Assembly: GCA_030447805.1 (NCBI GenBank)
Contig: JAUJOE010000004.1
Location: 16,423-80,422 of the forward strand
From: Nocardioidaceae bacterium
GTDB taxonomy: Bacteria > Actinomycetota > Actinomycetes > Propionibacteriales > Nocardioidaceae
Length of the DNA stretch: 64,000 nt
Direction of reading: 5' to 3'
The notes beneath the pieces are model-generated. The model was not told the DNA's origin and made no database searches. It saw nothing but the letters and a program-made list of their open reading frames with translations. Positions within the stretch are counted from its first letter, which is position 1. The number at the start of each line of letters is the position of its first letter. Shown here piece after piece: positions 8,936-25,370 of this stretch. The translations under genes were made by a program, and so were the position numbers.

Positions 8936-10237
8936 TCAGCGCAACTGAGGAACCGCCAGCGCGAGGCTGAAGTTCGGCATCGTCGCGGGGTCGGTCAGCC
9001 GGCTCAACTCACCGCTCTGGTAGTTCCAGGCCACCAGTACGCGCTGCTGGTGGACCGAAAACACCAGTGTCTCGTCGTCCAACCAGCCAAACAGCTTTGC
9101 GTTCTCCGCCCAGTGGAACGCCCGCATCGGAAGTTGGGCCAGCAGCTCGCCGGAGTCTGGGTCCACGACGAGGATTCCGTCTTGGTCCTCGACTCCCTTC
9201 GACCCCGACCACCCCCGCACGGCACGACTAACGGCCATCACGTCTCGGACGGCGGGGGCCACGACGTACAGCTCGACATCCAACGTGACGCGTTCGGTCA
9301 ACCGGTCACCCTGGTAGCGCCAGACCTGGCAGAGCCCACAGTCCCAGTTCCGCAGTTCGACGACCGTGCCGTCCGGCGTGAAGGCGGCCTGCGTGGCGTC
9401 GTAGGGCACCGGCTGCACATCGCCGCTCGACACGTCAATCAGCCAGCCATGTCCCGGACGCAGTGACGTGTAGAACGTCGCTGGGCCGGTCATGATCTGA
9501 GTGCCGTCGGGTGACCACTGCGTCGCCCTGCCCACCCACGGCGGCACGTTGTTCGCCGGAATGTCGAACCTTCGAGACAACCCGCTGGACAGGTCAACCA
9601 CCGCGAGGCCACCCGGTTGCGGAAGCGCCAACTGGCGTCCATCGGGTGAGATCGGCGACCCTCCGACCAACGACACCACTGAACCGTCGCTGGAACTCGG
9701 CTCGAGTCCAGGCGTGTCCAGTTGGCGCCACCGCCGGTCATCACCGAGTACTCGGATGTCGAGCACCCGTCCGGGCATCTGTACAACGGCGAGGGCGGCC
9801 TCGACTGGGTCTTCAGACAGGGCCGATGCGGTCTGGTTTCGCGGGTCGAGGCTCGCTGGCAGTCGCGTGTCGAGCATCGGGAGCTGGTCAACGTCGACGT
9901 TGTCCCACGGCGGCTGGTTGATCCGGCGCAACCGCTCGGTGAGCGTCTCCGGGTCAGGCTCGGAGGGCGACGGTGTGGTTGCCGGGGTGGAGGCCGTTTC
10001 GGGAGCGGTCGAGACGGCGGTCTGCGTCGCCGGGGGCACCGAGCGGTCGAGGCTCGGCGGGTTGGCGACCAGCACCGTTACCAGCGCGACGGCGGCAGCG
10101 GCACCAGCAACGATCGACAACCGCTGACGCCGGTCCTGCTGGACGGCGGTTCGCCAGGCACGATCCCCGACCGCAGCGTCGGCTCGCAACTCTCCCACGC
10201 TTCGCTGGAGCAGCGTCCGCAGCTGGTCGTCGTTCAT
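8936..10237 (-). CDS. One-helix membrane protein with beta-propeller, probable sigma partner
   Basis: A 433-residue protein with a cytoplasmic N-terminus (~1-38, ending QQDRRQR), a transmembrane helix at ~40-59, a Thr/Pro/Ser-rich linker at ~65-95 and an extracytoplasmic propeller with TolB/WD40-like strands (ISPDGRQLALP, WSPDGTQIM, FTPDGTVVEL). The start overlaps the sigma factor stop by 4 nt (ATGA). Architecture and operon layout mirror the Kelch/sigma pair at 4474-6272, though the propeller type differs. Confidence 0.78.
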   Translation of the reverse strand: MNDDQLRTLLQRSVGELRADAAVGDRAWRTAVQQDRRQRLSIVAGAAAAVALVTVLVANPPSLDRSVPPATQTAVSTAPETASTPATTPSPSEPDPETLTERLRRINQPPWDNVDVDQLPMLDTRLPASLDPRNQTASALSEDPVEAALAVVQMPGRVLDIRVLGDDRRWRQLDTPGLEPSSSDGSVVSLVGGSPISPDGRQLALPQPGGLAVVDLSSGLSRRFDIPANNVPPWVGRATQWSPDGTQIMTGPATFYTSLRPGHGWLIDVSSGDVQPVPYDATQAAFTPDGTVVELRNWDCGLCQVWRYQGDRLTERVTLDVELYVVAPAVRDVMAVSRAVRGWSGSKGVEDQDGILVVDPDSGELLAQLPMRAFHWAENAKLFGWLDDETLVFSVHQQRVLVAWNYQSGELSRLTDPATMPNFSLALAVPQLR

Positions 10238-10823
10238 CTAGTGTCACCTTCGCCTCTCAGCTCCATCAGCTCCGGGGCCTGCTCACGCAGTCTCCGCAGG
10301 GCGGCTGATGTCTGGCTCTTCACCGTGCCCACACTGACTCCGAGCGAGGCCGCCGCTTCAACTTCGGTCAGGTCCTCGACGTACCGGAGCACGACCACCG
10401 CTCGCTGCTTCGCCGTGAGCCTCGCCAGTGCCTGCTGGACCAGCATCGCGTGCTCAGGGGCGCCGCGACAGCTTGGCACGAACACATGCGCCACGTCGCG
10501 CACCTCCGCGACGGGCACTTCACGTCGCGACCGCCACCACGAGACGGAATGGTCGTGGTAGATCAACTTGCGGATGTACGCGTCCGGATTGGTGTCTCTC
10601 AGCTTGCCCCAGCGCCGAGCAAGACCTTCACCAGCGCCTCCTGCAGCAGGTCCTCGGCGCGACCCAGGTCCCCTGTCAACAGGTACGTCGACCGGAGCAG
10701 CGGGTCGCGGCGAGCGGCGACCCAGGCGGTGAAGGAGTCACCGCGCCTCGTCACTGTCGAGCACCGCTCCTTGGGGCCGCTGGTGCACTGTTCACACCCC
10801 ATGGGCTCGGCCGAACCATCCAC
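10234..10823 (-). CDS. SigE-family sigma factor (frameshifted)
   Basis: Region 2 is in the upstream frame (FTAWVAARRDPLLRSTYLLT, then EDLLQEALVKV), and region 4 is in the downstream frame (LTAKQRAVVVLRYVEDLTEV, then AASLGVSVGTVKSQTSAAL). The linker DTNPDAYIRKLIYHD is visible once one base is skipped near 10608, so a single indel splits the gene. The initiation codon is unsure: ATG 10823 or 10802, or a GTG near 10754 just before RRGDSFTAW. It overlaps the propeller gene by 4 nt. A decayed phoX lies directly upstream. Confidence 0.82.
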
Positions 10824-11922
10824 CTACTAACGGTTGCGCCACTCTTGCTGCGAAAGATGTTGGCCGCCTCGGGACACCCGCGCAGGTAGTTGTCGCCGGG
10901 GCTGTCCTCGCAGGCCACGTGCGCTGGTGGTGATGTCGGAGGTCATCGGCCCCGGCGACTGGAACACCAGCTGCAGCTTCTCCGATTAGGCCCCACCTGC
11001 GCCGGGCCGTCGCTGACCGGGCCGGTCTAGGTCCGCCGCCCTGTAGGGAGTACACGAGTTGTTCTCGTACAGCCCCTCGAGCCGAGCGCGCCGCGCCCTG
11101 GTCGCGGCCCTGGTTGCCGACATACACGACGCGGCGTCGTTCGAGGTCGACGCCGGCTGACCAGGCGTGTCGTAGGGGTCGTCGATATCCACCACTCCAC
11201 GTCGTACGTCGCCTGCCGCTCGCGCTTCCTGCGCGGTACGCCGCGCACCGGTTCGACCCGATGTCCAGCCGACCGGTGCGCTGAGGGCTCCAGGCCGGTA
11301 GAAACCGGAAACCGAAGTTGTCCTCGGATGATGCCGTCCTTCGGGTCGAAGGACTGCCTCGTGACGTTCTCCTTCCTTGGGCACCTCGAATATGTAGCCG
11401 TGTGGGAGTGAGCGAGACGTTGGACACGCCGGTGAAGTCGGGCCCGACGTCGGGGCCGTTGAGTCTCCTCGCAGGTGATCCAGCTGCCCCAGGGCATCTC
11501 GCCACCACTGCGGTTCATCATCGTGCCGTTGAGGCTCGTGTGAGGCACGCTTGACCTCCCCGAACGGTGTCACCTCTATCGTGGTCGTCCCACCGGGGCC
11601 TTGCGTCGTACGGCGTGCCCATCAGCATCTCGTGGTTGCGGACCAGGATCACGTTCCCGTTCGGCGCGCCGCCGTGCCGGCCGGGCAGCACGGTCCCGTC
11701 GTCCAAGACGACCGGCGCCTGGTTCTCGGTGTCGTCGAACCCCTCCGGAAGGTGGAGGCGTACGGCGCCGTCGCTGGTCGGCTACCGGTCGAAGCCGTCA
11801 CGCGGGGTTGTCCCGCGGCCCAGCCAGAGCATTCCCCGCCACCAAGCCCTGGAACGGCCCGCCGAGCAAAGCACCCCCGGCTGCGCCATGCCCTGCAGAA
11901 ACCTACGTCGCTCGATGGTCAT
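10824..11922 (-). pseudogene. Decayed PhoX-type (DUF839) phosphatase
   Basis: A good start exists (ATG 11922, preceded by AGGAGGATC), followed by a Tat-like N-terminus TIERRRFLQGMA. PhoX-family pieces follow in changing frames: GPFQGLVAGNALAGPRDNP, NGNVILVRNHE, GGTTTIEVTPFGEVKRAS, GGEMPWGSWITCEET, DVGPDFTGVSNVSLTP, GYIFEVPKE, YVGNQGRDQG and LQLVFQSPGPMTSDI. At least six frame changes in 1.1 kb and loss of the last segment before the sigma gene suggest decay beyond the general indel rate. Intact homologues are secreted calcium/iron phosphatases. Confidence 0.7.
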
Positions 11923-11952
11923 GATCCTCCTGTGGGTGCTCTCGACGCGGTC

Positions 11953-11966
11953 GCGGTTGTAACCGC
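11953..11966. promoter_or_regulatory. Perfect palindrome upstream of the phoX remnant
   Basis: GCGGTT-GT-AACCGC, a 6-bp perfect inverted repeat with a 2-nt centre, 31 nt upstream of the ATG at 11922 and downstream of the rpoC stop. Candidate operator or part of the rpoC end region. Confidence 0.3.
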
Positions 11967-11972
11967 TTCAGC

Positions 11973-12000
11973 CCATTTCCGCCAGGCTGCGCCGAAATGG
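11973..12000. terminator. Hairpin downstream of rpoC
   Basis: CCATTTC (11973-11979) pairs with GAAATGG (11994-12000) across a GC-rich loop, 65-92 nt past the rpoC stop. No strong U-run follows, as is common in high-GC genomes. It is plausible as the end of the rpoBC transcript. Confidence 0.4.
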
Positions 12001-12064
12001 CACTCGGGACCCTACGCCGCGGCTGGCTAGCCACCCGAGAGGTGACCGCCCTGGTCGACCGAGG

Positions 12065-15932
<3,868 letters not shown>

Positions 15933-15990
15933 GACTTGTCCTTCGTCTCGTGTTGCTTTCATGGGTTCAGCTGGGGTTGGACTGGTCGCC

Positions 15991-19503
<3,513 letters not shown>

Positions 19504-19598
19504 GAGGCGTCCTTCCGAGGGCTCGCTGACTCATCAAAGCGCATGCCAAGGCCACCCGGGACTGGGAAGAGGGTGAGCGGAAGGCAGCGCAACAATGC

Positions 19599-19628
19599 AG
19601 TGTACCTCAAGGGCCGACTGCTGTCGAA
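19599..19628 (-). promoter_or_regulatory. Predicted rpoBC promoter
   Basis: On the minus strand TTCGAC (19623-19628) and TACACT (19599-19604) are 18 bp apart, about 95 nt upstream of the rpoB start and inside the rplL-rpoB gap. Actinobacterial rpoB commonly has a promoter here in addition to read-through from rplJL. Confidence 0.5.
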
Positions 19629-19770
19629 CGGGTGATGGCGACCGCGATGACCTCGAGCGAGCATGCCGACCCGTCCGCGAGCTGAACTGGTGGTGAGCAT
19701 GCCGCGCTTGCCCCCCAAGAGTCAAGCAGCGACGTGCAACCTGTGCGTAGATTGCGTTGCCCGAAGGCTC

Positions 19771-19806
19771 AAGAAATCGGCCGCCCAGTGAGGACAGCCG
19801 ATTCTT
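19771..19806 (-). terminator. rplL-rpoB intercistronic hairpin (attenuator)
   Basis: On the minus strand AAGAATCGGC (19797-19806) pairs with GCCGATTTCTT (19771-19781) with one bulged base, 25-60 nt past the rplL stop. Position matches the partial terminator/attenuator that sets the ratio of L7/L12 to RNA polymerase in other bacteria. The remaining gap (19504-19770) holds only the predicted rpoB promoter. Confidence 0.55.
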
Positions 19807-19831
19807 GTTGAGCTGGCTGTGCGGGTGCCCG

Positions 19832-20221
19832 CTACTTCACCGAGACGGAGGCGCCGGCGGCCTCGAGGGCTTCGCGCGCCTTCTCGGCGGCATCCTTGGC
19901 GACCTTCTCGAGGATCGGCTTGGGGGCCGCCTCCACGAGGTCCTTCGCCTCCTTGAGTCCGAGGCTGGTCAGCGAGCGGACCTCCTTGATGACCTGGATC
20001 TTCTTGTCACCAGCGGCCTCGAGGACGACATCGAACTCGTCTTGCTCCTCGACCTCGGCGGTCTCGGTGGCACCTCCTGTTGGCGCGGTGGGCTGCAAAG
20101 CGGCAGGGGCGGCCGCGGTAACGCCGAAGGTGTCTTCGAACTGCTTGACGAACTCGCTGAGCTCAAGGAGCGTCATCTCCTTGAACGCGTCGAGCAGATC
20201 GTCGGTGCTGAGCTTCGCCAT
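19832..20221 (-). CDS. rplL: 50S ribosomal protein L7/L12
   Basis: Stalk protein of the large subunit that recruits translation GTPases. 129 residues: N-terminal dimerisation part ([20 protein letters not shown]), Ala/Pro hinge at ~36-55 and a C-terminal domain with [20 protein letters not shown] and [10 protein letters not shown]. The true start is ATG 20221 with GGAAGG upstream, not the in-frame upstream ATG. The reading frame is intact. Confidence 0.96.
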   Translation of the reverse strand: MAKLSTDDLLDAFKEMTLLELSEFVKQFEDTFGVTAAAPAALQPTAPTGGATETAEVEEQDEFDVVLEAAGDKKIQVIKEVRSLTSLGLKEAKDLVEAAPKPILEKVAKDAAEKAREALEAAGASVSVK

Positions 20222-20287
20222 GGTGGCGTTCCTTCCGTAATGCTGGCCCACTTCGAGTGGGCGCGGGTTGATGGTCGGGGTTGGTGG

Positions 20288-20895
20288 TCAGCTCGGCGGG
20301 GTTCTCCTCGTCGGCCGGCGGTGTAGTCGTGTCGTCGACCTCGGGCACTTCGGTGGTGCCTCCGACCCAGGCGGATGGGTCGGCTGCTCGGCCTTCGCTT
20401 GCAGTGCACCGGCGAGGCGGGCGGCCTGCGCGAGTGGTGCGTTGAACAAGAACACTGCGCCTTGCAGCGACGCCGTGAACGCGCCAGCCAGTTTGGCGAG
20501 CAGCACCTCGCGTGATTCAAGATCGGCGATCTTGGCGATCTCTGCCACGGTCAGCGGCTTGCCGTCGAGCACGCCACCCTTAATCACGAGCGGCGAGTTT
20601 GCCCGGGCGAAGTCCCGCAGACTCTTCGCCGCCTCAACAGGGTCGCCCTTGACGAAGGCGATTGCTGACGGACCGATGAGCAGCTCATCGAAACCGTTGA
20701 TACCTGCTTGCTTGGCGGCGATCTTGGTGAGCGTGTTCTTCACCACCGCGTAGCTAGCATGGTCACCGAGGGAGCGGCGCAGCTCTTGCAGCTGCTTCAC
20801 GGTGAGGCCCGGTACTCCGTCAGAACAGCTCCGTTGGAGTTACGGAACTGATCGGTGAGCTCGGCGACAGCCGTCGCCTTGTCCGCGCGCGCCAT
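20288..20895 (-). CDS. rplJ: 50S ribosomal protein L10 (frameshifted)
   Basis: Base of the L7/L12 stalk. It starts at ATG 20895 with [19 protein letters not shown] missing G in the run at ~20806 ([14 protein letters not shown]) changes frame, and the rest reads normally ([52 protein letters not shown]). Near 20385 a second shift is likely: one frame gives an ordinary acidic tail ([17 protein letters not shown]) and the other an Arg/Pro-rich tail to the stop at 20288. The exact C-terminus is uncertain. Preceded by an L10 leader. Confidence 0.92.
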
Positions 20896-21078
20896 GGGTC
20901 TCCTTCGGCCTCGGTCTGCCACCTCAGCCGCGCGACGAGTCCACAACATCAAACGCCCCATGCGGGCGCACGGGGCGAGACCAGAAACCGGTCTGACACG
21001 TTCACCTGCGCGGGCCGCCCGCGAATGCGGGGCCTTCGACTGGCTCAATCGCAAGCTCAGTCACCAGCGGTCTTCGGT
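20896..21078 (-). ncRNA. L10 leader (rplJ 5' UTR regulatory RNA)
   Basis: The 180-nt leader shows elements I know from actinobacterial L10 leaders: ACCGAAGACCGCTGGT near its 5' end, the conserved CCGCGCAGGTGAACG, and a terminator-like stem CGCCCC...GGGGCG (20954-20977) followed by TTTGATGTTG. In the family, L10(L12)4 binds the leader and represses rplJL. The transcript start is inferred from the promoter at 21085-21114. Confidence 0.65.
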
Positions 21079-21084
21079 CAAGCC

Positions 21085-21114
21085 AGGGTACGCCGACACG
21101 GCAGCGCTGGCCAA
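21085..21114 (-). promoter_or_regulatory. Predicted rplJL promoter
   Basis: On the minus strand TTGGCC (21109-21114) and TACCCT (21085-21090) are 18 bp apart. The predicted start falls right at the conserved 5' end of the L10 leader, which supports both calls. Confidence 0.6.
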
Positions 21115-21156
21115 ATCGCCGGGTGACTCACCACGGTGCCCCGTCCGTCTCGTGGC

Positions 21157-21936
21157 CTAGAAGCTGAACTGGCTCACCTGGCTTGCCGGCGGTGCTGAAA
21201 CGCTGACCGGCTCACCCCACTGGGACAGGTGTACGTCGATGCAGGCACCGGCGTATCTGGCCTTGAGCCGCACCGGCCGCCCTGAGTCGTCGAGCCAAGC
21301 GTCGTAGTCGAATGTCTTCGGCAGCGACGTGCGCAGGTCATCGATGTTGACACCAGCGAGGTCCTCTAGCCCCAGCAAGCGCAACGCCTTCATGGTGTCG
21401 ACTGTGACGACGTAATGCGTGGTGTCGACACCGTCGACCGATTCGGTACCGACACGGTCAAGCTGAGTGATCGCACGAAACGCCCTGGCCAACATCGCTG
21501 GATCGAGCTGCGCCATTATCTGCCCAAGGCCAGCACCAATCGGATTGCCCGGATCAGTGATGTCAAGCTTGAGCCACGGCTTGCCATGTTCGAAGGAAGC
21601 CCGAGACCGCGGCTGTTGAGGTACGCAGCGCCATCGGTGATGAGCAGGGCTGCTGATCCGTGCCCGGCCACGTCAATGTCAAGGCGGGCGGCTAAGTCAC
21701 TGACGGTCCTGCCGTTGACCGCCACATCTCCGTCAACCTCGACCTTCTGGCCGTGCACGATGAGGTCAGCGCGTACATGCACAGACGTCGCATCGACGGT
21801 GGCCGCCGACACCGTGTCGGCAAACGAGGCCCTTCGTCAGGGCGGCGCTGGCCCCGCCGGAGTCGCTCGCGCAGCCGGAGAGCCCCACGGCACAGGCGCC
21901 TGCGACGAGAACTGAGGTGATTCGGTGGAGCACCAT
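21157..21936 (-). CDS. LppX/LprAFG-type lipoprotein, copy 1 (frameshifted)
   Basis: Starts at ATG 21936 with GGAGG upstream. Signal peptide HRITSVLVAGACAVGLSGC with lipobox LSGC, then ADTVSAATVDATSVHVRADL, GQKVEVDGDV, GKPWLKLDITDPGNPIGAGL and the C-terminal half GVDTTHYVVTVDTMKAL...GRPVRLKARY. This layout matches the LppX_LprAFG fold, which shuttles lipids or glycolipids across the actinobacterial envelope. Two single-base shifts (near 21835 and 21600) split it. It lies 9 nt after copy 2, so the two are cotranscribed. Confidence 0.75.
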
Positions 21937-21945
21937 GGGTACCTC

Positions 21946-22834
21946 CTAGCGGCTGAACTCGCTCACCTGGCCGGCGGGCGGAGCTTCGATGTCAACCTGC
22001 TCGCCGTACTTGGAGAAGTTCGCCTCGAAGGAGGCGGCGCTTCCCAGCGAGACCGACATCTTTCTGGGCAAGTTGTCGCTGTCGACGTACACCTCGGACT
22101 GGTCAGGTGGTCTGGTAGTCCCAGACTGGCGACGTCTTGGCCCTTGAACGCTGGGTTGGCTGCCATCATCTTGGCGGTGTCGACCGTCACGGCGTAGTGG
22201 CGCGTCTCCACACCGTCGACTGTCTCGATCCCCTTGTCCTTGAAGCGGGTGACTCCCTCGAGGTAGGCGGTGAAGTTCGCCGGGTTCGAAGCGTCAAAGA
22301 GTTGCGAGAACGGGTTATTCGGGTCGCTGATGTCGAGCTTGAGCCACGGTTTGGCTGGGTCGGTGCCGATTCCGGGGCCTCGGATGTAGAGCACCTTGTC
22401 GACCAGGACCATCTGCAGTTGCTGCCCGGCCGTGTTTAAGGACATGCTCATCGCCAAGGCTGTCGAGCTCGCCAAAGTTGGCGACGTCCCCTGACATTTC
22501 GACGACCTGGCCCGATGCCTCGATGGTGGCCTCGATGTGGGCGCTGCCAGCATCGGTTTGAGCCGCCGCCAGCTCCGAGGCGAAATCATCCTTGGTCAAG
22601 ACCGGGACGGCGGGATCCGGTGGCCGCGGTGGTTGTCTCGGTGGCGGCCGGGTCGGTGGACGCTGGGTCGGTGGAGGCTGGGTCGGTGGACGCTGGGTCG
22701 GTTGTGTCCGCTGAGGCTGAGGCCTCGGAGGTTGGGTCCTCGGTGGCCGATCCGTCGCTGTCGCTACATCCGACCAGGCCGAACAGCAGACCGGCCGCGA
22801 CCATCGAGACGCCGTAGCGTCGAACCTTTGTCAC
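21946..22834 (-). CDS. LppX/LprAFG-type lipoprotein, copy 2 (frameshifted)
   Basis: GTG start at 22834. Signal peptide with lipobox GLVGC, then a Ser/Asp/Thr/Pro linker with repeated ASTDP units, then TKDDFASELAAAQTDAGSAH, GPGIGTDPAKPWLKLDISDP, GVETRHYAVTVDTAKMMAAN and a C-terminus that can be completed in another frame (GEQVDIEAPPAGQVSEFSR). Frameshifts near 22600, 22450 and 22105. The linker probably spaces the lipid-binding domain from the membrane. A paralogue follows immediately. Confidence 0.75.
22650..22702. repeat. 15-bp tandem repeat inside lipoprotein copy 2
   Basis: Three copies of GGGTCGGTGGACGCT (the middle one has one change) at 22650-22664, 22665-22679 and 22680-22694, plus a partial fourth. 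In frame they encode the ASTDP repeats of the linker, so copy-number change would lengthen or shorten the linker without a frameshift. Confidence 0.8.
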
Positions 22835-22928
22835 CGAGGAACCCCCGTTAGATTGGCGTTGTTGGCACCAGCGTACGCGGCGGTGGCGGGGTGACCGACC
22901 CAGGCGAGTGGCTCCCCCGCCTACGGGC

Positions 22929-23646
22929 TTAGGCGTCGTCATCTGCTGCAGTGAAGTTGCGGGTGCGGTTGGGGTCGACCGGGATGCCGGGGCCCATCGT
23001 CGTGGAGAACGTCACCTTGCGCAGGTAGCGACCCTTCGAGCTGGCCGGCTTCAGGCGGAGCACCTCGTCGAGAGCAGCTGCGTAGTTTTCGGCCAGGGCC
23101 TCGACGGGGAATGACGCCTTGCCGATGATGAAGTGCAGGTTGGCATGCCGATCGACTCGGAACTCGATCTTCCCGCCCTTGATGTCGCTGACCGCCTTCG
23201 CGACGTTGGGGGTGACCGTTCCGGTCTTGGGGTTGGGCATGAGGCCACGGGGTCCCAGCACGCGGCCCAGCCGGCCCACCTTGCCCATCATGTCGGGCGT
23301 CGCCACCACCGCGTCGAAGTCGAGCCATCCACCGTTGACCTTGTCGATGAGCTCGTCGCCGCCCACGTAGTCGGCGCCAGCCGCCGCGCCTCATCGGCCT
23401 TGTCGCCGCCCGCGAACACCAGCACGCGCGCCGTCTTGCCGGTGCCGTGGGGCAGGTTGACCGTGCCACTCACCATCTGGTCGGCCTTGCGCGGGTCGAC
23501 GCCGAGCCGCATCGCCACGTCAACCGTCGGGTCGAACTTCTGCGTTGCGCTTTCCTTGGCCAGTTTGATGGCCTCCAGAGGGGCGTAGAGGCGGTCTTGT
23601 CGATCTTCTCGCTGGCGGCTGTTGCGTACGCCTTGCTGCGCTGCAT
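22929..23646 (-). CDS. rplA: 50S ribosomal protein L1 (frameshifted)
   Basis: L1-stalk protein; also a translational repressor of its own operon in other bacteria. ATG 23646 with AAAGGA upstream; [18 protein letters not shown], then (after a shift near 23592) [38 protein letters not shown], then (after a shift near 23385) [36 protein letters not shown] and [16 protein letters not shown]. Length ~238 residues is normal. Confidence 0.95.
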
Positions 23647-23690
23647 GGGCTGGTTCCTTTCATTGATGTTTCAGTGTGAGCTACCAGGTG

Positions 23691-23736
23691 TGGTCTGCGG
23701 CCAGCGCGGCCCTCCGGGCCAGCGGGGCGCTGACCA
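23691..23736. other. rplK-rplA intercistronic stem-loop
   Basis: TGGTC...GACCA and AGCGC...GCGCT nest around a GGCCC/GGGCC core between the rplK stop and rplA start. It could be an L1-binding or processing site, as in other L11-L1 operons; the role is inference. Confidence 0.35.
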
Positions 23737-23761
23737 CGAACTGGGTGAACAGCTGTAGATT

Positions 23762-24217
23762 TCAGCTGTCGACGGTCACGCCCATCGACCGTGCGGTGCC
23801 TTCGACGATCTTCATCGCGGCGTCGACATCGGTGGCGTTGAGGTCTGGCAGCTTCGTCGTCGCGATCTCACGCACCTGGTCGCGGCTGATCTTGCCGACC
23901 TTGTCCTTGTGCGGAACCGACGAGCCCTTCGCCAGACCAGCGGCCTTCTTGATCAGCTCAGCAGCTGGCGGCGTCTTGGTGATGAAGGTGAACGAACGGT
24001 CTTCGTAGATCGTGATCTCGACCGGGATCACGTCGCCGCGCATGGCCTCCGTCGCTGCGTTGTAGGCCTTGCAGAACTCCATGATGTTGACGCCGTGCGG
24101 ACCGAGGGCGGTACCGACGGGAGGTGCCGGCGTGGCGGCGGCCCGGCCTGCGAGCGCCGCGATCTTCTTCTTCTTGACGATGTCGCTGGTGATCGGTTTT
24201 CTTCCTGCGACTGGCAT
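23762..24217 (-). CDS. rplK: 50S ribosomal protein L11
   Basis: GTPase-centre protein; 151 residues, intact. The thiopeptide/rRNA-binding N-domain shows [20 protein letters not shown], and the C-domain shows [20 protein letters not shown] and [10 protein letters not shown]. The N-terminus is about eight residues longer than usual ([18 protein letters not shown] instead of MPPKKK). Position 24-33 has [16 protein letters not shown] where [14 protein letters not shown] is typical, so it is mildly divergent. Between nusG and rplA as in nearly all actinobacteria. Confidence 0.95.
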   Translation of the reverse strand: MPVAGRKPITSDIVKKKKIAALAGRAAATPAPPVGTALGPHGVNIMEFCKAYNAATEAMRGDVIPVEITIYEDRSFTFITKTPPAAELIKKAAGLAKGSSVPHKDKVGKISRDQVREIATTKLPDLNATDVDAAMKIVEGTARSMGVTVDS

Positions 24218-24232
24218 GGTGTGGTCGTTTCC

Positions 24233-24934
24233 TCACGCCTTCTGGATCTGGCTGAAGCTGAGATCGACCGGCGTCTCGCGCCCGAAGATCTCGACCAGCG
24301 CCTTGACCCGTTGGGCGTCGAGGTTGATCTCGGTGATGGTGGCGTGCAAGGTGGCGAACGGTCCGTCGACGACGATGACCGAGTCGCCGGCATAGAGAGT
24401 CGGTGAACTCCACCTGCTTCTGCTTCTTCGCGCCGGCGCCTGGCTTTCCTCGACGATGGTCGGTGCGAGCATCGCCTCGACCTCATCGAGGCTGAGCGGC
24501 ACCGGCTGGTGGCTGTGCCCCACGAAGCCGGTGACCGACGGCGTGTGCCGGACCGCCGACCAGGACTCGTCGGTGAGCTCCATCCGCACCAGCACATAGC
24601 CGGGCAGAACGGTACGGCGCACCATCCGCCGCTGGCCGTTCTTGATCTCGGCCACCTCTTCTTGCGGCACGTGGACCTCGTAGATGAAGTCCTCCATGTT
24701 CAGCGAGCTGATGCGGTTCTCGAGATTGTTCTTGACGCGGTTCTCCATGCCGGAGTAGGTGTGCACGACGAACCACTCACCCGGCTTGGACCGCAACGCC
24801 TCGCGGAACTCCTCGAGCGGGTCAGCCGCAGCTGCGTCGATGTCTGCCTCCGGTCGTCGCTGTCTGCGGTTGTCTGGACGTCCGCCGGTGGACGCAGGCG
24901 CTGCTGGGGTCGCCGACCGGTGCTCTTGTGCCAC
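24233..24934 (-). CDS. nusG: Transcription termination/antitermination factor NusG
   Basis: Couples RNA polymerase to Rho or ribosomes. An acidic N-terminal extension (~1-50) precedes the NGN domain ([36 protein letters not shown]) and the KOW domain ([35 protein letters not shown]). A short out-of-frame patch ([13 protein letters not shown], ~24395-24440) replaces the expected [11 protein letters not shown], so two compensating indels flank it. The start (GTG 24934) is provisional: the frame continues upstream as [12 protein letters not shown] without an obvious initiation codon. Confidence 0.94.
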   Translation of the reverse strand: MAQEHRSATPAAPASTGGRPDNRRQRRPEADIDAAAADPLEEFREALRSKPGEWFVVHTYSGMENRVKNNLENRISSLNMEDFIYEVHVPQEEVAEIKNGQRRMVRRTVLPGYVLVRMELTDESWSAVRHTPSVTGFVGHSHQPVPLSLDEVEAMLAPTIVEESQAPARRSRSRWSSPTLYAGDSVIVVDGPFATLHATITEINLDAQRVKALVEIFGRETPVDLSFSQIQKA

Positions 24935-25020
24935 TCCATCATCGGACTCGTCGACGTCTTGGACACGGATTGCTCCGTCACTGAACTTGCTCGCTCAGTC
25001 ACTCGTCATCTGGCGGCGCG

Positions 25021-25260
25021 TCATCCGAAGATCTCGAACATGACCGTGTTGAACCCGTAGTCGAGCAACGAGACCAGCGCGATCATGAACAGTACGAACA
25101 CCAACACCACCATGAAGTAGGTGACCAGCTGCTCTCTGGTTGGCCAGATGACCTTGCGCAACTCGGCGATCACCTGGCGGAAGAACAGCCCAAGACCGGG
25201 GCGGCCGCCACTGGCTGGGCGTCGCTCGCTCGATGAGCTCGTGGAGCGAATGTCTGTCAC
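25021..25260 (-). CDS. secE: Preprotein translocase subunit SecE
   Basis: A 79-residue single-helix subunit of the SecYEG channel. The conserved amphipathic segment FFRQVIAELRKVIWPTREQL precedes the membrane helix VTYFMVVLVFVLFMIALVSL. GTG start at 25260 with AAAGGACG upstream; the longer in-frame extension runs through the tRNA-Trp gene and is not real. Followed by nusG. Confidence 0.95.
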   Translation of the reverse strand: MTDIRSTSSSSERRPASGGRPGLGLFFRQVIAELRKVIWPTREQLVTYFMVVLVFVLFMIALVSLLDYGFNTVMFEIFG

Positions 25261-25298
25261 TGCTCGTCCTTTCTTCAAGGGATCGGGTCGTGCGTCGC

Positions 25299-25370
25299 AG
25301 GGCAGGAGGGACTCGAACCCCCAACCGCCGGTTTTGGAGACCGGTGCTCTGCCAATTGAGCCACTGCCCT
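25299..25370 (-). tRNA. tRNA-Trp (CCA)
   Basis: 72 nt. Acceptor AGGGCAG/CTGCCCT, D arm GCTC/GAGC, anticodon stem CCGGT/ACCGG with loop CTCCAAA, T arm with TTCGAGT. CCA is not encoded. Sits upstream of secE as in most actinobacteria. Confidence 0.96.
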
